Part shown: in pieces, positions 17,750 through 27,430 of the stretch
Position numbering within the stretch: position 1 is the stretch's first letter
Layout: the number at the start of each line of letters is the position of its first letter
Assembly (NCBI RefSeq): GCF_000332475.2
Contig: NZ_AOGX02000024.1
Coordinates: forward strand, 186,001 to 250,000
Origin: Leptospira yanagawae serovar Saopaulo str. Sao Paulo = ATCC 700523
GTDB lineage: Bacteria; Spirochaetota; Leptospiria; Leptospirales; Leptospiraceae
Direction: 5' to 3'
Length of the DNA: 64,000 nt
Notes under the pieces: generated by a model
Seen by the model: the letters and a program-made list of their open reading frames with translations, nothing else
Databases searched by the model: none
Told to the model about the DNA's origin: nothing
Translations under genes and position numbers: made by a program

Positions 17750-19624
17750 ATGAAAAATTTTACGACACTGAATGATGTATTTTATTATGCCAAACGAACC
17801 TATGGTTCTAAGGAGATGTTCTTTGCAAAAGATGCTAACAAAAATTTCAAAGGACGCACATTTTCTGACATCTTTCAAGAAGCTGAAAATTTAGCTTTAT
17901 CCCTTTTGCAATTGGGACTCCAACCTGGAGACCGCATTGGCCTTATGGCAGACAACCGAACGGAATGGGCGATAGCCGATATCGCCACTTTGTTAAACGG
18001 TGCAGTCAACGTTCCAAGAGGTTCCGATTCCACTCCTCAAGAAATTGAATACATCCTAACTCATTCGGAAAGTAAGTATTGTTTTGTGGAACATGAAAAA
18101 TTGTACGATAGTTTGAAACCCATTTTTGGAAATACAAAGGTTGAAAAAGTCATCATATTAGATCCTAACTTTGTATCCAAAGATCCTATGGTGGTCAATT
18201 TATCAACACTAGTAAAAGATGGGGAATCTCTTAGAAAAAACCTACCTTCTTTGGAACTCAGGTCCAAACAAGTAAAACCAGATGATCTTTTTACCATCAT
18301 TTATACATCGGGTACCACTGGTATGCCCAAGGGTGTTATGTTAACCCACCAAAATATGGTGTACAATGTGGTGAAAGTTCCTCCAAGAGTTGGCCTCAAA
18401 TCTTCAGACAGAACCCTTTCCATCCTCCCTGTTTGGCATATCTTTGAGCGAGCGATTGATTATGCAATCATTGCGGAAGGTGCATCCATTGCCTATACGA
18501 ATATCCGAGACCTTCGCGATGACTTTCAAAAAATCAAACCAAGTTTTATGGCATCGGCTCCAAGACTTTGGGAAAATCTATATCTCGGCATCAAACAAAA
18601 GTTAGAGAAAGCTCCTGAAAACAAAAAGAAACTTTTTGATTTTGCTTATGACATTTGTAAAAAATTTAAAGATGGTCAGGATTATTTAGCAGGTAATAAA
18701 TTACTCACTAAGGAAGAGTCTCCTTTTGAAAGGATGAAAAACACAACGATTAGCATCGGGTATGTTTTAAACTTATTTTTATTAGCCAAAGTACTTGACG
18801 GACTTGTGTTTTCTAAAATCAGAGATGTGTTAGGTGGTCAATTGACAGGGACCATTTCCGGTGGAGGTGCTTTACCGGCACACGTAGATGAGTTTTTTAA
18901 TGTGATCGGAATTCCCGTTTACGAAGGGTATGGCATGACAGAATGTGCACCAATCATTTCTGTTCGTTCCGTTGGTCATGTCGTACAAGGTTCCGTTGGA
19001 AAATGGCCAGAAGGGACCGTCGTAAAGATCGTCAACGATCAAGGGGAATCCGTGGCGAAAGGGAAAATGGGTGTCATTCATATCAAAGGCCCTCAAGTCA
19101 TGAAAGGTTATTATAAAAACGAAGAAGCAACAAAGAAGGCAGTCGTAGATGGTTGGATGAATACAGGGGACCTAGGGTTTATTTCCTTTAACGATACACT
19201 TTCCGTGCGCGGTCGTGTGAAGGATACAATCGTTCTCCTTGGTGGGGAAAATGTGGAACCTGTCCCTATCGAAAACTTACTCTTAGAAAATGCGATGATC
19301 AACCAAGTGATCGTGGTAGGACAAGACCAAAAATCCTTAACAGCACTTGTTTGGCCTGACAAAGACAGAATGAAAGAGGCTGGATTGCAGTGGAAAGAAG
19401 GTGAAGACTTAAACCAAAACAAAGATGTTAGACAGTATTACCAAAATATCATCAAAAAACAAATTTCATCGGAAAATGGATTCAAATCCTTTGAAAAACT
19501 TTCGGACTTTCGTTTTTTACCAAAAGCTATGGAAGTTGGCGATGAACTCACCAACCTCTTTAAAATGAAACGAAATGTCATCCATGATAAATACAAAGAT
19601 TTAATCAAATCGATGTACAGTTAA
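17750..19624 (+). CDS. Long-chain acyl-CoA synthetase (AMP-forming)
   Basis: A 624-residue ANL-superfamily enzyme that activates fatty acids to acyl-CoA. The P-loop-like motif is TIIYTSGTTGMPKGVMLTHQN near residues 182-202 (quoted core S-G-T-T-G-x-P-K-G), followed by the YEGYGMTECAPIIS motif, TGDLGFI, and RVKDTIVLLGGENVEPVPIE with the conserved R-x-K-D and G-E-N-V. The sequence VEPVPIENLL is typical of FadD15-like/eukaryotic ACSL-like bacterial enzymes. Leptospires depend on long-chain fatty acids as carbon source, so this fits central metabolism. The stop overlaps the convergent pepN stop by four bases. Confidence 0.93.
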   Translation: MKNFTTLNDVFYYAKRTYGSKEMFFAKDANKNFKGRTFSDIFQEAENLALSLLQLGLQPGDRIGLMADNRTEWAIADIATLLNGAVNVPRGSDSTPQEIEYILTHSESKYCFVEHEKLYDSLKPIFGNTKVEKVIILDPNFVSKDPMVVNLSTLVKDGESLRKNLPSLELRSKQVKPDDLFTIIYTSGTTGMPKGVMLTHQNMVYNVVKVPPRVGLKSSDRTLSILPVWHIFERAIDYAIIAEGASIAYTNIRDLRDDFQKIKPSFMASAPRLWENLYLGIKQKLEKAPENKKKLFDFAYDICKKFKDGQDYLAGNKLLTKEESPFERMKNTTISIGYVLNLFLLAKVLDGLVFSKIRDVLGGQLTGTISGGGALPAHVDEFFNVIGIPVYEGYGMTECAPIISVRSVGHVVQGSVGKWPEGTVVKIVNDQGESVAKGKMGVIHIKGPQVMKGYYKNEEATKKAVVDGWMNTGDLGFISFNDTLSVRGRVKDTIVLLGGENVEPVPIENLLLENAMINQVIVVGQDQKSLTALVWPDKDRMKEAGLQWKEGEDLNQNKDVRQYYQNIIKKQISSENGFKSFEKLSDFRFLPKAMEVGDELTNLFKMKRNVIHDKYKDLIKSMYS

Positions 19625-22197
19625 AGTGATTGGATGATTTTTCCCACAACTTCTCCCAAATCCTTTGAAATTTGGGGGAGGTTTTGAATTCCTTCTAACT
19701 CACGTTTTGCGATTTTTGGCAAATCCCCTTTTTGTTTAGGGGTTTGTGCAAATAGTTTCGCAAGTCCTGCGGCAATTTGCGGATTGATTCCATTCAGTTG
19801 TTTGATTCTTTCTGCGATCAATTTATATCCAGAACCATTTTCCTCATGAAAGGACAAAGGGTTTCTCGCAAAACTAAAGTATAAAGAACGCACTTTATTG
19901 GGATTTTTTTGTGTGAATTTAACATGAGATTCTAAATTTTCGACAACTGAATTTTTCCTTTCCCCCGAACTCACCTGTGCGGCAAACCAAACATCCAAAA
20001 CCAATGCATCAGATTTCCACCGGTCGTAAAATAGTGATATCACATTTTCTTTTTCTTTCGAATCGATCTCAATTAAATATCGTAAGGGAGAAATTTCTTC
20101 GCTCATATGTTTGGCTTCTCGTTGTTGTGAAACGGCAAGTTGTTCGAAACTACGGTTTGGATCGTGTAACAAATAGTATAAGGCAATATTCTTTAACCTA
20201 CGTTTGCCAATCTCTTCTTTTGTCTGCATAGGAATCGTTTTTCGATTTTCTTCATACAAAAATTGGAATTCTTTTGTAAAGGATTTGGAAATGGTTTTTA
20301 GTGCCTCGTTTCGCAATTGATTTAATTTTATAAAATCAAACACCTGTAAGTGTTCACTGATTTGACTGAGAGTGGGAAAACTAAGATAAAAACTGAAATA
20401 GGTTTTATCCCAATTTTTCCGAAAACTTGAACTTAGGATCTCTAAGATATCCGACAAATTCTCGTTTGTATTTTGCCCAAGAGCCGATGCAAACCAAGAG
20501 AAAATAAGGTTTTGGAAGGCGAAAAACCGAGATACACCATCTGGTTCCGTTTCTGCTAAAATTTTGATCTCATCTTTTGAGAGATTGGATTGGATTTGGA
20601 TCGGACTCGAAAGGGAGCGAAACCAGGAAAGAATGGGTTTACCCCCTTCCTTCGTTTGCAAAACACGGACCCGATCAACATGTCCATATTGGATTCGTTT
20701 TCCCACGTCCAAAATATTTCCTTTGTGATCAAAGGCAGCATAAGAATTTACAAACACCAGAGGTTGGTTTTCCCCTTCTGGATCCGAAATGGTAAATACC
20801 CATTCGTTTGTTTTCGCATCAAACTCGTCCGTGATCTTAATCTCTGGAGTTCCACTTCGGTGGTACCAACCTCGTATGTAAGGAATCGGATTTCCATATG
20901 CCTCTTCCATGGACGAAATAAATTCCTCAAAGGTAACCCCTTGCCCATCATATTTGCTTAAATACAACGTTAGTCCTTTTTTGAATTTTTCACGCCCGAT
21001 AATCTCGGAAAGTAAACGAATCACCTCCGCCCCTTTTTCATACACTGTGACGGTATAAAAATTATTCATCTCCGTGTAGGATTTTGGGAGGATGGGATGT
21101 GACATGGGTCCTTGGTCTTCGGGAAATTGGTATTCCTTTAAAAAGAGAATGTCTTTGATTCGTTTGACATGAGGGTCTGTCATATCCTCAGTAAACCATT
21201 GGTCACGAAATACTGTTAACCCTTCTTTTAAGGTTAAGTTAAACCAGTTACGTAATGTCACACGGTTTCCAGTATAATTGTGAAAGTATTCATGACCAAT
21301 CACTGCCATTATCGATTCAAACGTTTCATCCGTGGCAGATTTTTTATCAGCTAATACAAGTTTTGCGTTAAATAAATTTAAACCTTTATTTTCCATAGCA
21401 CCCATATTAAAATCTTCAACGGCCACGATCATAAACAGGTCTAAATCATATTCCAAACCAAAGGTGTCTTCATCCCATTTCATGGCTTTTTTTAGGGAAT
21501 CAAAAGCAAAAACCACTTTTCCTTCATTTCCCTTTTCTACATAAATTTTTAGAGTTACATTTCGACCAGATTTGGTTACGAAGTGATCTTTTGTTTCCAC
21601 AAGTTCCCCTGCGACTAGGGCAAAAAGATAACTTGGTTTTGGGAACGGATCCTCCCAAACCACTTCTTTTTTCCCTTCCACTGGTAATCCTTCACTGACT
21701 AAATTTCCATTGGATAACATCACGGGAAAATAAGTGGGATCCCCTGAAATGGTGACCGTAAAACGCATCATATTATCGGGGCGATCAATTGAGTATACGA
21801 TCTTACGAAATCCTTCTGGTTCGTTTTGCGTACACAACATGGAACCAGATTGGTACAAACCTTCTAACGAAGTATTTTGGTTTGGACAAATTCGATTTTC
21901 AACAGTGAGTTGGAATGATTCCCCTGGTGGTTGGAAGATCTCCAATCCCAAGTCCGTAACTCGGTAATCATTGGGGTCAGCGACCGCTCCATTCAACCGA
22001 AGGGATAAAAATTCTAAATTTTCACCATGTAAAAACAAAGGACCAGGCACATTGCCATTTAATTGTACATCATAATCGGCTCTGACAACTGTGAGGTGGG
22101 GGTCTAAATCGAACCGCAAATGCACCTTTGGAGTGACCCAAAGGTTTGGTGAGTAATCTTCTATTGAATGAACAGGAGATGGAGAGGATGAAGTCAT
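19621..22197 (-). CDS. pepN: Aminopeptidase N (M1 family)
   Basis: An 858-residue zinc metallo-aminopeptidase of the gamma-proteobacterial PepN type. The exopeptidase motif GAMENKGLN and the zinc site HEYFHNYTGNRVT (H-E-x-x-H) with the downstream Glu in LKEGLTVFRDQWF lie around residues 260-325. The C-terminal half is the all-helical Ig/ARM domain of PepN. Length is normal (about 870). It acts in the cytoplasm in peptide turnover; no signal peptide is present. It converges with the acyl-CoA synthetase gene and is upstream-adjacent to the RRM gene. Confidence 0.94.
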   Translation of the reverse strand: MTSSSPSPVHSIEDYSPNLWVTPKVHLRFDLDPHLTVVRADYDVQLNGNVPGPLFLHGENLEFLSLRLNGAVADPNDYRVTDLGLEIFQPPGESFQLTVENRICPNQNTSLEGLYQSGSMLCTQNEPEGFRKIVYSIDRPDNMMRFTVTISGDPTYFPVMLSNGNLVSEGLPVEGKKEVVWEDPFPKPSYLFALVAGELVETKDHFVTKSGRNVTLKIYVEKGNEGKVVFAFDSLKKAMKWDEDTFGLEYDLDLFMIVAVEDFNMGAMENKGLNLFNAKLVLADKKSATDETFESIMAVIGHEYFHNYTGNRVTLRNWFNLTLKEGLTVFRDQWFTEDMTDPHVKRIKDILFLKEYQFPEDQGPMSHPILPKSYTEMNNFYTVTVYEKGAEVIRLLSEIIGREKFKKGLTLYLSKYDGQGVTFEEFISSMEEAYGNPIPYIRGWYHRSGTPEIKITDEFDAKTNEWVFTISDPEGENQPLVFVNSYAAFDHKGNILDVGKRIQYGHVDRVRVLQTKEGGKPILSWFRSLSSPIQIQSNLSKDEIKILAETEPDGVSRFFAFQNLIFSWFASALGQNTNENLSDILEILSSSFRKNWDKTYFSFYLSFPTLSQISEHLQVFDFIKLNQLRNEALKTISKSFTKEFQFLYEENRKTIPMQTKEEIGKRRLKNIALYYLLHDPNRSFEQLAVSQQREAKHMSEEISPLRYLIEIDSKEKENVISLFYDRWKSDALVLDVWFAAQVSSGERKNSVVENLESHVKFTQKNPNKVRSLYFSFARNPLSFHEENGSGYKLIAERIKQLNGINPQIAAGLAKLFAQTPKQKGDLPKIAKRELEGIQNLPQISKDLGEVVGKIIQSL

Positions 22198-22238
22198 CCT
22201 CCTTCTTTATTGGGTGTGATTCTTACGAAAAGTGAATT

Positions 22239-22508
22239 TTAATTCTGTTTCTCTTTTCTTTTGTCTTCCGCAAATGTTACTTTTAGGTTCCTACCGTCGA
22301 CAGGCTGGCCATTCATCTGTGCGACAGCCTCTTCTGCTTCACTAGGACTTGCATACGTGATAAAAGCAAAACCTCTAAAATTACCCGTTTCACGGTCGTG
22401 GATCATTTTCAAATCTTGGATCACTCCATACACTGAAAAAATTTGACGGATATTCTCTTCCTTTAGGGAAAATTTCAAATTCCCTACATAAATTTTATTT
22501 GAAACCAT
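22239..22508 (-). CDS. RNA-binding protein with single RRM domain
   Basis: An 89-residue protein consisting of one RNA-recognition motif. RNP2 is KIYVGNL at residues 5-11 and RNP1 is RGFAFITY near residues 45-52, the two strands that bind single-stranded RNA. The tail is short and charged (EDKRKEKQN). This is the size of bacterial RRM proteins (cyanobacterial Rbp type), often linked to cold or stress. ATG 22508 was chosen because the domain begins immediately after it; a longer in-frame extension to 22547 lacks homology. Confidence 0.92.
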   Translation of the reverse strand: MVSNKIYVGNLKFSLKEENIRQIFSVYGVIQDLKMIHDRETGNFRGFAFITYASPSEAEEAVAQMNGQPVDGRNLKVTFAEDKRKEKQN

Positions 22509-22651
22509 TCCTGTCCTCTTAAAAAGAAATGCATGCTCCAAAGTCATTGGAACGGCTTGATTAGAACGAAGTGAGAGAAATTGTCAACAGTAAATAATTC
22601 TTGCATATTCTGTATCTTCCGATTCATTTGAGAGGCTTTTTAGGTACCCCT

Positions 22652-24322
22652 TTGAACGAAAAACCTTACATACTTTGCATTGATGATGAATTCTTTATCC
22701 TTTGGAACTTAAAGGAGCAGTTAAAAAAAGTATTTGGTTCTAGTTTCACGATTGAAACAGCAGAAAGTGCTGAATCTGCAAAAGAAATCATGAAAGAAAT
22801 AGAATCTGTGGGTGCGGACCTTGCCGTCGTGATCTGTGACCATGTGATGCCGGGTCAAAAAGGGGATGAGTTTCTCATAGAAATGCAAAAAACCCATCCA
22901 CGTACCAAAAAAATCATGTTAACGGGTCAAGCGCCTGCCCAGGCCATTGGAAATGCACTCAATCATGGTTGCCTGTACCGGTATTTATCCAAACCTTGGG
23001 ACGCACATGATTTGGAACTCACCATCAAACAGGCCATCGACGCCTACTTCCAAGAAAAGTCCTTGGAAGAAAAAAATAAAGAATTAGCGGATTCCCTATA
23101 CTTTCACCGTGACACAAAATACCCTAATTTCGAATCCCTTGTCAAAGAATTAAAACAAAACAATCTTTCCAATACATCCCAATCCATTTTACTCATTAAA
23201 ATTGTAAACTTTCCCACCATCATCAAAACCTTTGGGATCGAAGTGTATCGGAAAATCCTAAGCAAATTTTTACAACTCCTCACAGTCCATTTACAAAATG
23301 AACACAAAGTATTCCATTTGTATTCCGATGAAATTGCAATTCTTGCCAATCTCTCCGAACAAACATTAGTTGATATCTTGCGAAGTTTTCGTATGATGTT
23401 AAAGTCAGATGAATTTTTTCTGGATGGAGTTGGATTCCATTTGGATTGTCGTTATGCGTCAGCAAATGGACAAGAGGACTGTTATTACAAAGCAAAACTA
23501 GCCCTCTTCCAAGCTGAATTACAAAACTCAACAGATTTTGTATCGTATTCAGAAGATCTATCAACAGACCACCATTTACAAAATTTCCAACTCAGTCAAA
23601 AAATCCATACCGCCATCACAAACAAACAAATAGTTCCTTTTTTCCAAGGCATCTTGAACAACCAAACCAAAGAAATTACAAAATTTGAATGTTTGGCAAG
23701 AATCAAAGATCGAGACACAATTTTAACACCAGATGTTTTTTTAAAATTGGCAAAGGTGACTGGAAGCATACGGATGATCGGCTTACAAATGATCGATGAG
23801 AGTATGCAATATTTTTCCAACTTTCCTTATGACTTTTCAATCAACCTGACAGAATCCGAATTGGAATACAAAAGTTTTAGCAAATGGGTTGAATCCAGAC
23901 TTTCCCAATATAAAATAGAACCAAAACGTGTTACCTTTGAAATTTTAGAGGATATAAGTTTTTCTGAACACAAACATAGTTTGTCTACAATCAAAGACCT
24001 AAAAACCATTGGTTGCCAAATTGCGATTGATGATTTTGGTGTGCAGTATTCAAACCTTGCTCGTTTACTGGAATTCAACCCCGATTATTTAAAAATTGAT
24101 GGTAAGTTCATCAAAAACCTACCAGAGAATAAAACAGCATATTTACTCGTACAGGGGATTGTGGAATTGGCGCGTGGTATAGGTGCCCAAGTGGTGGCAG
24201 AATTTGTAGATCGACCCGCCATACAAGACTTAGTGGAATCATTAGGGATTGATTATTCACAAGGGTTTTTGTTTATGAAACCTCAAGCAAGCATTCCCGA
24301 GGCGACTCATTTGAAGTTATGA
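22652..24322 (+). CDS. Response regulator with degenerate GGDEF and EAL domains
   Basis: About 556 residues. The N-terminal receiver domain (LCIDDE..., phospho-acceptor Asp63 in ICDHVMPG, the later SKPWD Lys) is followed by a GGDEF-like fold whose active motif reads YSDEI, so cyclase activity is unlikely, and by an EAL domain (residues about 325-550). EAL catalytic residues look present: E in ECLAR, N in SINLTE, E in FEILED, DDFG, K in LKIDG, E in VAEFVD and Q in QGFLF. It should hydrolyse c-di-GMP. I prefer TTG 22652, directly before the receiver; TTG 22601 is the alternative. Confidence 0.85.
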   Translation: MNEKPYILCIDDEFFILWNLKEQLKKVFGSSFTIETAESAESAKEIMKEIESVGADLAVVICDHVMPGQKGDEFLIEMQKTHPRTKKIMLTGQAPAQAIGNALNHGCLYRYLSKPWDAHDLELTIKQAIDAYFQEKSLEEKNKELADSLYFHRDTKYPNFESLVKELKQNNLSNTSQSILLIKIVNFPTIIKTFGIEVYRKILSKFLQLLTVHLQNEHKVFHLYSDEIAILANLSEQTLVDILRSFRMMLKSDEFFLDGVGFHLDCRYASANGQEDCYYKAKLALFQAELQNSTDFVSYSEDLSTDHHLQNFQLSQKIHTAITNKQIVPFFQGILNNQTKEITKFECLARIKDRDTILTPDVFLKLAKVTGSIRMIGLQMIDESMQYFSNFPYDFSINLTESELEYKSFSKWVESRLSQYKIEPKRVTFEILEDISFSEHKHSLSTIKDLKTIGCQIAIDDFGVQYSNLARLLEFNPDYLKIDGKFIKNLPENKTAYLLVQGIVELARGIGAQVVAEFVDRPAIQDLVESLGIDYSQGFLFMKPQASIPEATHLKL

Positions 24323-24389
24323 AAGGAAAACCAAATCCAACATTGCTTGATGATGGTAATTTGGATTGGGAAAAAGTGAAAGGATATGT

Positions 24390-25490
24390 ATGGAAAAAGA
24401 AATAAGATGGTCTGATCATAAATCGACAAATTTCAAATCTGTCCGATGGTTTCTCATTGCATTTGAGGTTCTTACTTTTGGAGTATTGGCTTTCTCCTTT
24501 TCTTTTACAGAATTCAACGAAGATGATATGATCACTCTTGCCATCATCTCATGTTTTATGGTGGTATTTTTTGCCTTACCTCATATCATTCTGGCAGTCA
24601 CTTCCAATCCAAAGGAAACAGTTTTCAATTTTGAAACCAAATCCATCCTTTGGCTCCAGAAAAATAAGGAAGTGAAAAGATTACCATTTCATAGTTTAAA
24701 ACGAATTACCTATTCAGATTATTCATATACGGTAAAAACTAAAAATGGATCGCGAACGGTCACAGTTTACACGGTCATGGGACATACCGACACGGAAAAT
24801 TTCCAACTCATCGAAAGTACTAATTTTTCCAAACTACGTTTTGATGGAGAACTGATTTGCAAACACTTAGCAATCCCTTTACAGACTGCAAATGGAATCC
24901 TCGTTCAACCCAAAGACCTCGATTTACCCATCCATAAACGAAAACTTCCCACAAATGTCCTCGAAACAAACATTTCCTTTTCCCCAAACTCAGGATTATC
25001 TGTAGAAAAATCGAGTGAAGGCACCACCCTCAAATCCCAATACAAATCCAAAGTGATTCTTTTTGTTTCTGTGTTTTTAAGTATCGCCTTTTCTTTGTTT
25101 CTGCATTTCGCCTTTGGAGATATATTCGGAGTATCTGTTGCATATTGGGATACGTTTCCTCCATCTCTAACACAGATCATTTTTTTATTTGGTTCTCTTT
25201 CCCTTGGTCTCATCCCTCTTTTGTATAGCTTTTACCAACAGAACAGAAAAAAGGAAATCAAACTTACCAAAACTTCGATGATATGGAATGGGAAAACCTA
25301 CCCATATGACAACTGGGAAGATCTGATTCAAATGGATCAAAAACTCTGTTTGGTGAATGATTCGAAAATGGAATCTTTTTCTTTGTACTTTTTTTGTGAA
25401 CTATCGGATGTAACCAATGTAAAACATTGGATTTTAAAAACTATTTTTGAACAAGCCGGTGGAGATTTAGATTTAGCGCGGTTCGAATGA
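24390..25490 (+). CDS. Membrane protein of unknown function
   Basis: Not recognised. The 366-residue product has two paired hydrophobic segments near the N-terminus (residues about 20-40 and 46-70) and a second pair near residues 220-245 and 260-285, which suggests a four-helix membrane protein with two cytoplasmic beta-rich loops. The first loop (FNFETKSILWLQKNKEVKRLPFHSLKRI) resembles bacterial PH-like domains of membrane proteins, but this is tentative. ATG 24390 has AAGGA five bases upstream. Convergent with a small lipoprotein gene, with a shared terminator between. Confidence 0.7.
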   Translation: MEKEIRWSDHKSTNFKSVRWFLIAFEVLTFGVLAFSFSFTEFNEDDMITLAIISCFMVVFFALPHIILAVTSNPKETVFNFETKSILWLQKNKEVKRLPFHSLKRITYSDYSYTVKTKNGSRTVTVYTVMGHTDTENFQLIESTNFSKLRFDGELICKHLAIPLQTANGILVQPKDLDLPIHKRKLPTNVLETNISFSPNSGLSVEKSSEGTTLKSQYKSKVILFVSVFLSIAFSLFLHFAFGDIFGVSVAYWDTFPPSLTQIIFLFGSLSLGLIPLLYSFYQQNRKKEIKLTKTSMIWNGKTYPYDNWEDLIQMDQKLCLVNDSKMESFSLYFFCELSDVTNVKHWILKTIFEQAGGDLDLARFE

Positions 25491-25497
25491 GGGAATC

Positions 25498-25535
25498 GAA
25501 ATCACCATGGTAATCAGATACCATGGTTTGATTTC
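25498..25535. terminator. Bidirectional terminator
   Basis: CCATGGTA (25505-25512) pairs with TACCATGG (25519-25526), extended by GAAATCA (25498-25504) with TGATTTC (25529-25535) across a two-base bulge. It lies between two converging stops, and a T-run follows at 25544-25550. Confidence 0.7.
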
Positions 25536-25548
25536 ACTGCTAGTTTTT

Positions 25549-25803
25549 TTATTGGCCCGGGAGGGCTGTTGGATCCTTTTTCTTTTTATCCTTTGACATC
25601 ATACTTTTCAGTTTCTCTTGGGTCTCCGGATCTTGGAGTTTTTCTTTACCCATTTTGATCGCCTTTTGGCCTTCTTCCGAACTTGCCTTTTCGATTAACT
25701 TGTTCATAAGACCTGGTTCTTCCGAGTTTCTTTCCGTAGATTCCGAACTCGCACAAGCAACTACAAATAGTAGAGTGATTCCTAACAAAATACTTTTTTT
25801 CAT
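25549..25803 (-). CDS. Small lipoprotein
   Basis: An 84-residue predicted lipoprotein. The signal peptide MKKSILLGITLLFVVAC ends in a lipobox with Cys17, followed by a short hydrophilic region with Ser/Glu and a Lys-rich C-terminus (MMSKDKKKKDPTALPGQ). ATG 25803 is preceded by AGGA at a suitable distance. No family recognised; similar short charged lipoproteins are common in leptospires. Confidence 0.75.
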   Translation of the reverse strand: MKKSILLGITLLFVVACASSESTERNSEEPGLMNKLIEKASSEEGQKAIKMGKEKLQDPETQEKLKSMMSKDKKKKDPTALPGQ

Positions 25804-25934
25804 CAATGTTTCCTGTAGGCTCAATATACTAAACAACCAAATTCTTTCGTCAATGGAAAAACAAAATCGTTTGAAGAAAACCAGCACGCAGATAATAAAG
25901 GTGGAAGTTATGTTGGATGAAAACAGGTATTGAA

Positions 25935-27386
25935 ATGGATCAAAAAACCCTAGACCATGATGCAGAACAACTGAAGAGCCTTGGCCTCAATTCTGAATTT
26001 GATCGGAGTATGAGTTTTTGGGAAAATTTCTCTTTAGGATTTACTTACTTATCCCCTGTCGTTGGCGTTTATTCTGTTTTTGCATTGGCCATCCAAGCTG
26101 GCGGTCCACCTATGATTTGGAATTATTTTTTCGTAGGACTTGGGCAATTTTTGGTTTGTTTGGTATTTGGAGAAGTAGTTTCTCAATACCCAATCTCGGG
26201 TGGAATTTACCCTTGGTCCCTTCGGCTTGTTGGGGAACGATTTGCTTGGATGTCCGCTTGGGTTTATGCCTGGGCGCTTTTTACCTCGGTTGCGGCAGTA
26301 GCGGTAGGAGGGGCACCTTTTTTGAATAACCTTTTAGGAATAGAACTTGGTAATACTGGTTTTATTTGGATTGCCATTGGGATGATCCTCATCTCCACCT
26401 TACTCAATTTAAGTGGGACAAAGTTATTGGCACAAGTTGCTTTTTTTGGTTTTGCATGTGAACTTGTGGGCGCCATCCTTGTGGGTGGATATCTTTTATT
26501 TTTTGCCAAAGTAAATTCTATCAATATTTTATGGGATACTTTTACCTTCGGAGATGGAATGAGTTATTTCCCAGCATTCCTAGCTTCATCCGTCGCTGCC
26601 ATGTTTTGTTATTATGGCTTTGAAGCTTGTGGAGATGTCGCAGAAGAAACACCAAATGCAAGTTCAGCGATCCCAAAATCCATGCGAATGACAATTTACA
26701 TCGGTGGTGGTGCTGCCATCTTTATCTGTTTGGCATTATTGTTAGCATTACCTAATGTCGATAAAGCAATATCTGGGGAAGATGCTGATCCGGTCACAAC
26801 TACATTGACATCAGCAATGGGAATCACAGGTTACCGAATGGTAATTGTTGTTGTCATGATTTCCTTTTTGTCTTGTTTACTTAGTTTGCAAGCAGCCGCA
26901 AGCAGGCTTCTTTTTTCCTTTGCGAGAGATGGAATGATATTTGGAAGCCAATACCTAAATCATTTATCCAAAAAAGGAAAAGTTCCTACAAAAGCTCTAC
27001 TTGTTACAGGGATCATCCCCATTGTCATCACTGGTATCGGCCACTGGTTACAAGATACTGTCACAACAATCATTAGTTTTGCCTCATGTGGGATCTATGT
27101 GGCATTCCAAATGGTTGTGTTTGGAGCTTTGTATGCCCGCCTAAAAGGATGGAAACCTGCAGGTTCCTTTACTCTAGGGCGATATGGTTTTCTCATCAAC
27201 GTTTTGGCTTTTATTTACGGAATTGCAGCTGTATCCAATATGGTTTGGCCAAGGTCACCCGACGAACCTTGGTTTATCAATTATGGAATGATTTTTACCT
27301 CCCTCGTTGTTGTATCCACTGGATTTTTTTATCTTTTATTCGCAAAACCTCATTTACGAAAAAAATACGCAAAAACAATCCACTAA
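25935..27386 (+). CDS. APC-family amino acid permease
   Basis: A 483-residue amino acid/polyamine/organocation transporter with about 12 helices. The N-terminal DAEQLKSLGLNSEFDRSMSFWENFSLGFTYLSPVVG segment (D-A-x-x-L-x-x-L-G-x-x-x-x-F and the first helix G-F-x-Y-x-S-P) is typical of the amino-acid-permease/GABA permease group. Substrate is unknown. ATG 25935 has CAGG seven bases upstream; ATG 25917 in the same frame is possible. Its end faces a convergent methyltransferase gene. Confidence 0.88.
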   Translation: MDQKTLDHDAEQLKSLGLNSEFDRSMSFWENFSLGFTYLSPVVGVYSVFALAIQAGGPPMIWNYFFVGLGQFLVCLVFGEVVSQYPISGGIYPWSLRLVGERFAWMSAWVYAWALFTSVAAVAVGGAPFLNNLLGIELGNTGFIWIAIGMILISTLLNLSGTKLLAQVAFFGFACELVGAILVGGYLLFFAKVNSINILWDTFTFGDGMSYFPAFLASSVAAMFCYYGFEACGDVAEETPNASSAIPKSMRMTIYIGGGAAIFICLALLLALPNVDKAISGEDADPVTTTLTSAMGITGYRMVIVVVMISFLSCLLSLQAAASRLLFSFARDGMIFGSQYLNHLSKKGKVPTKALLVTGIIPIVITGIGHWLQDTVTTIISFASCGIYVAFQMVVFGALYARLKGWKPAGSFTLGRYGFLINVLAFIYGIAAVSNMVWPRSPDEPWFINYGMIFTSLVVVSTGFFYLLFAKPHLRKKYAKTIH

Positions 27387-27396
27387 CAAATATCAG

Positions 27397-27430
27397 ATGG
27401 GAAAGAGAATTAATTTATACTCTTTCCCAT
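27397..27430. repeat. Inverted repeat, possible terminator
   Basis: ATGGGAAAGAG (27397-27407) pairs with CTCTTTCCCAT (27420-27430), an 11-bp perfect stem with a 12-base AT-rich loop between the permease and methyltransferase genes. The right arm lies in the last codons of the methyltransferase. No clear T-tract follows on either side. Confidence 0.5.
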
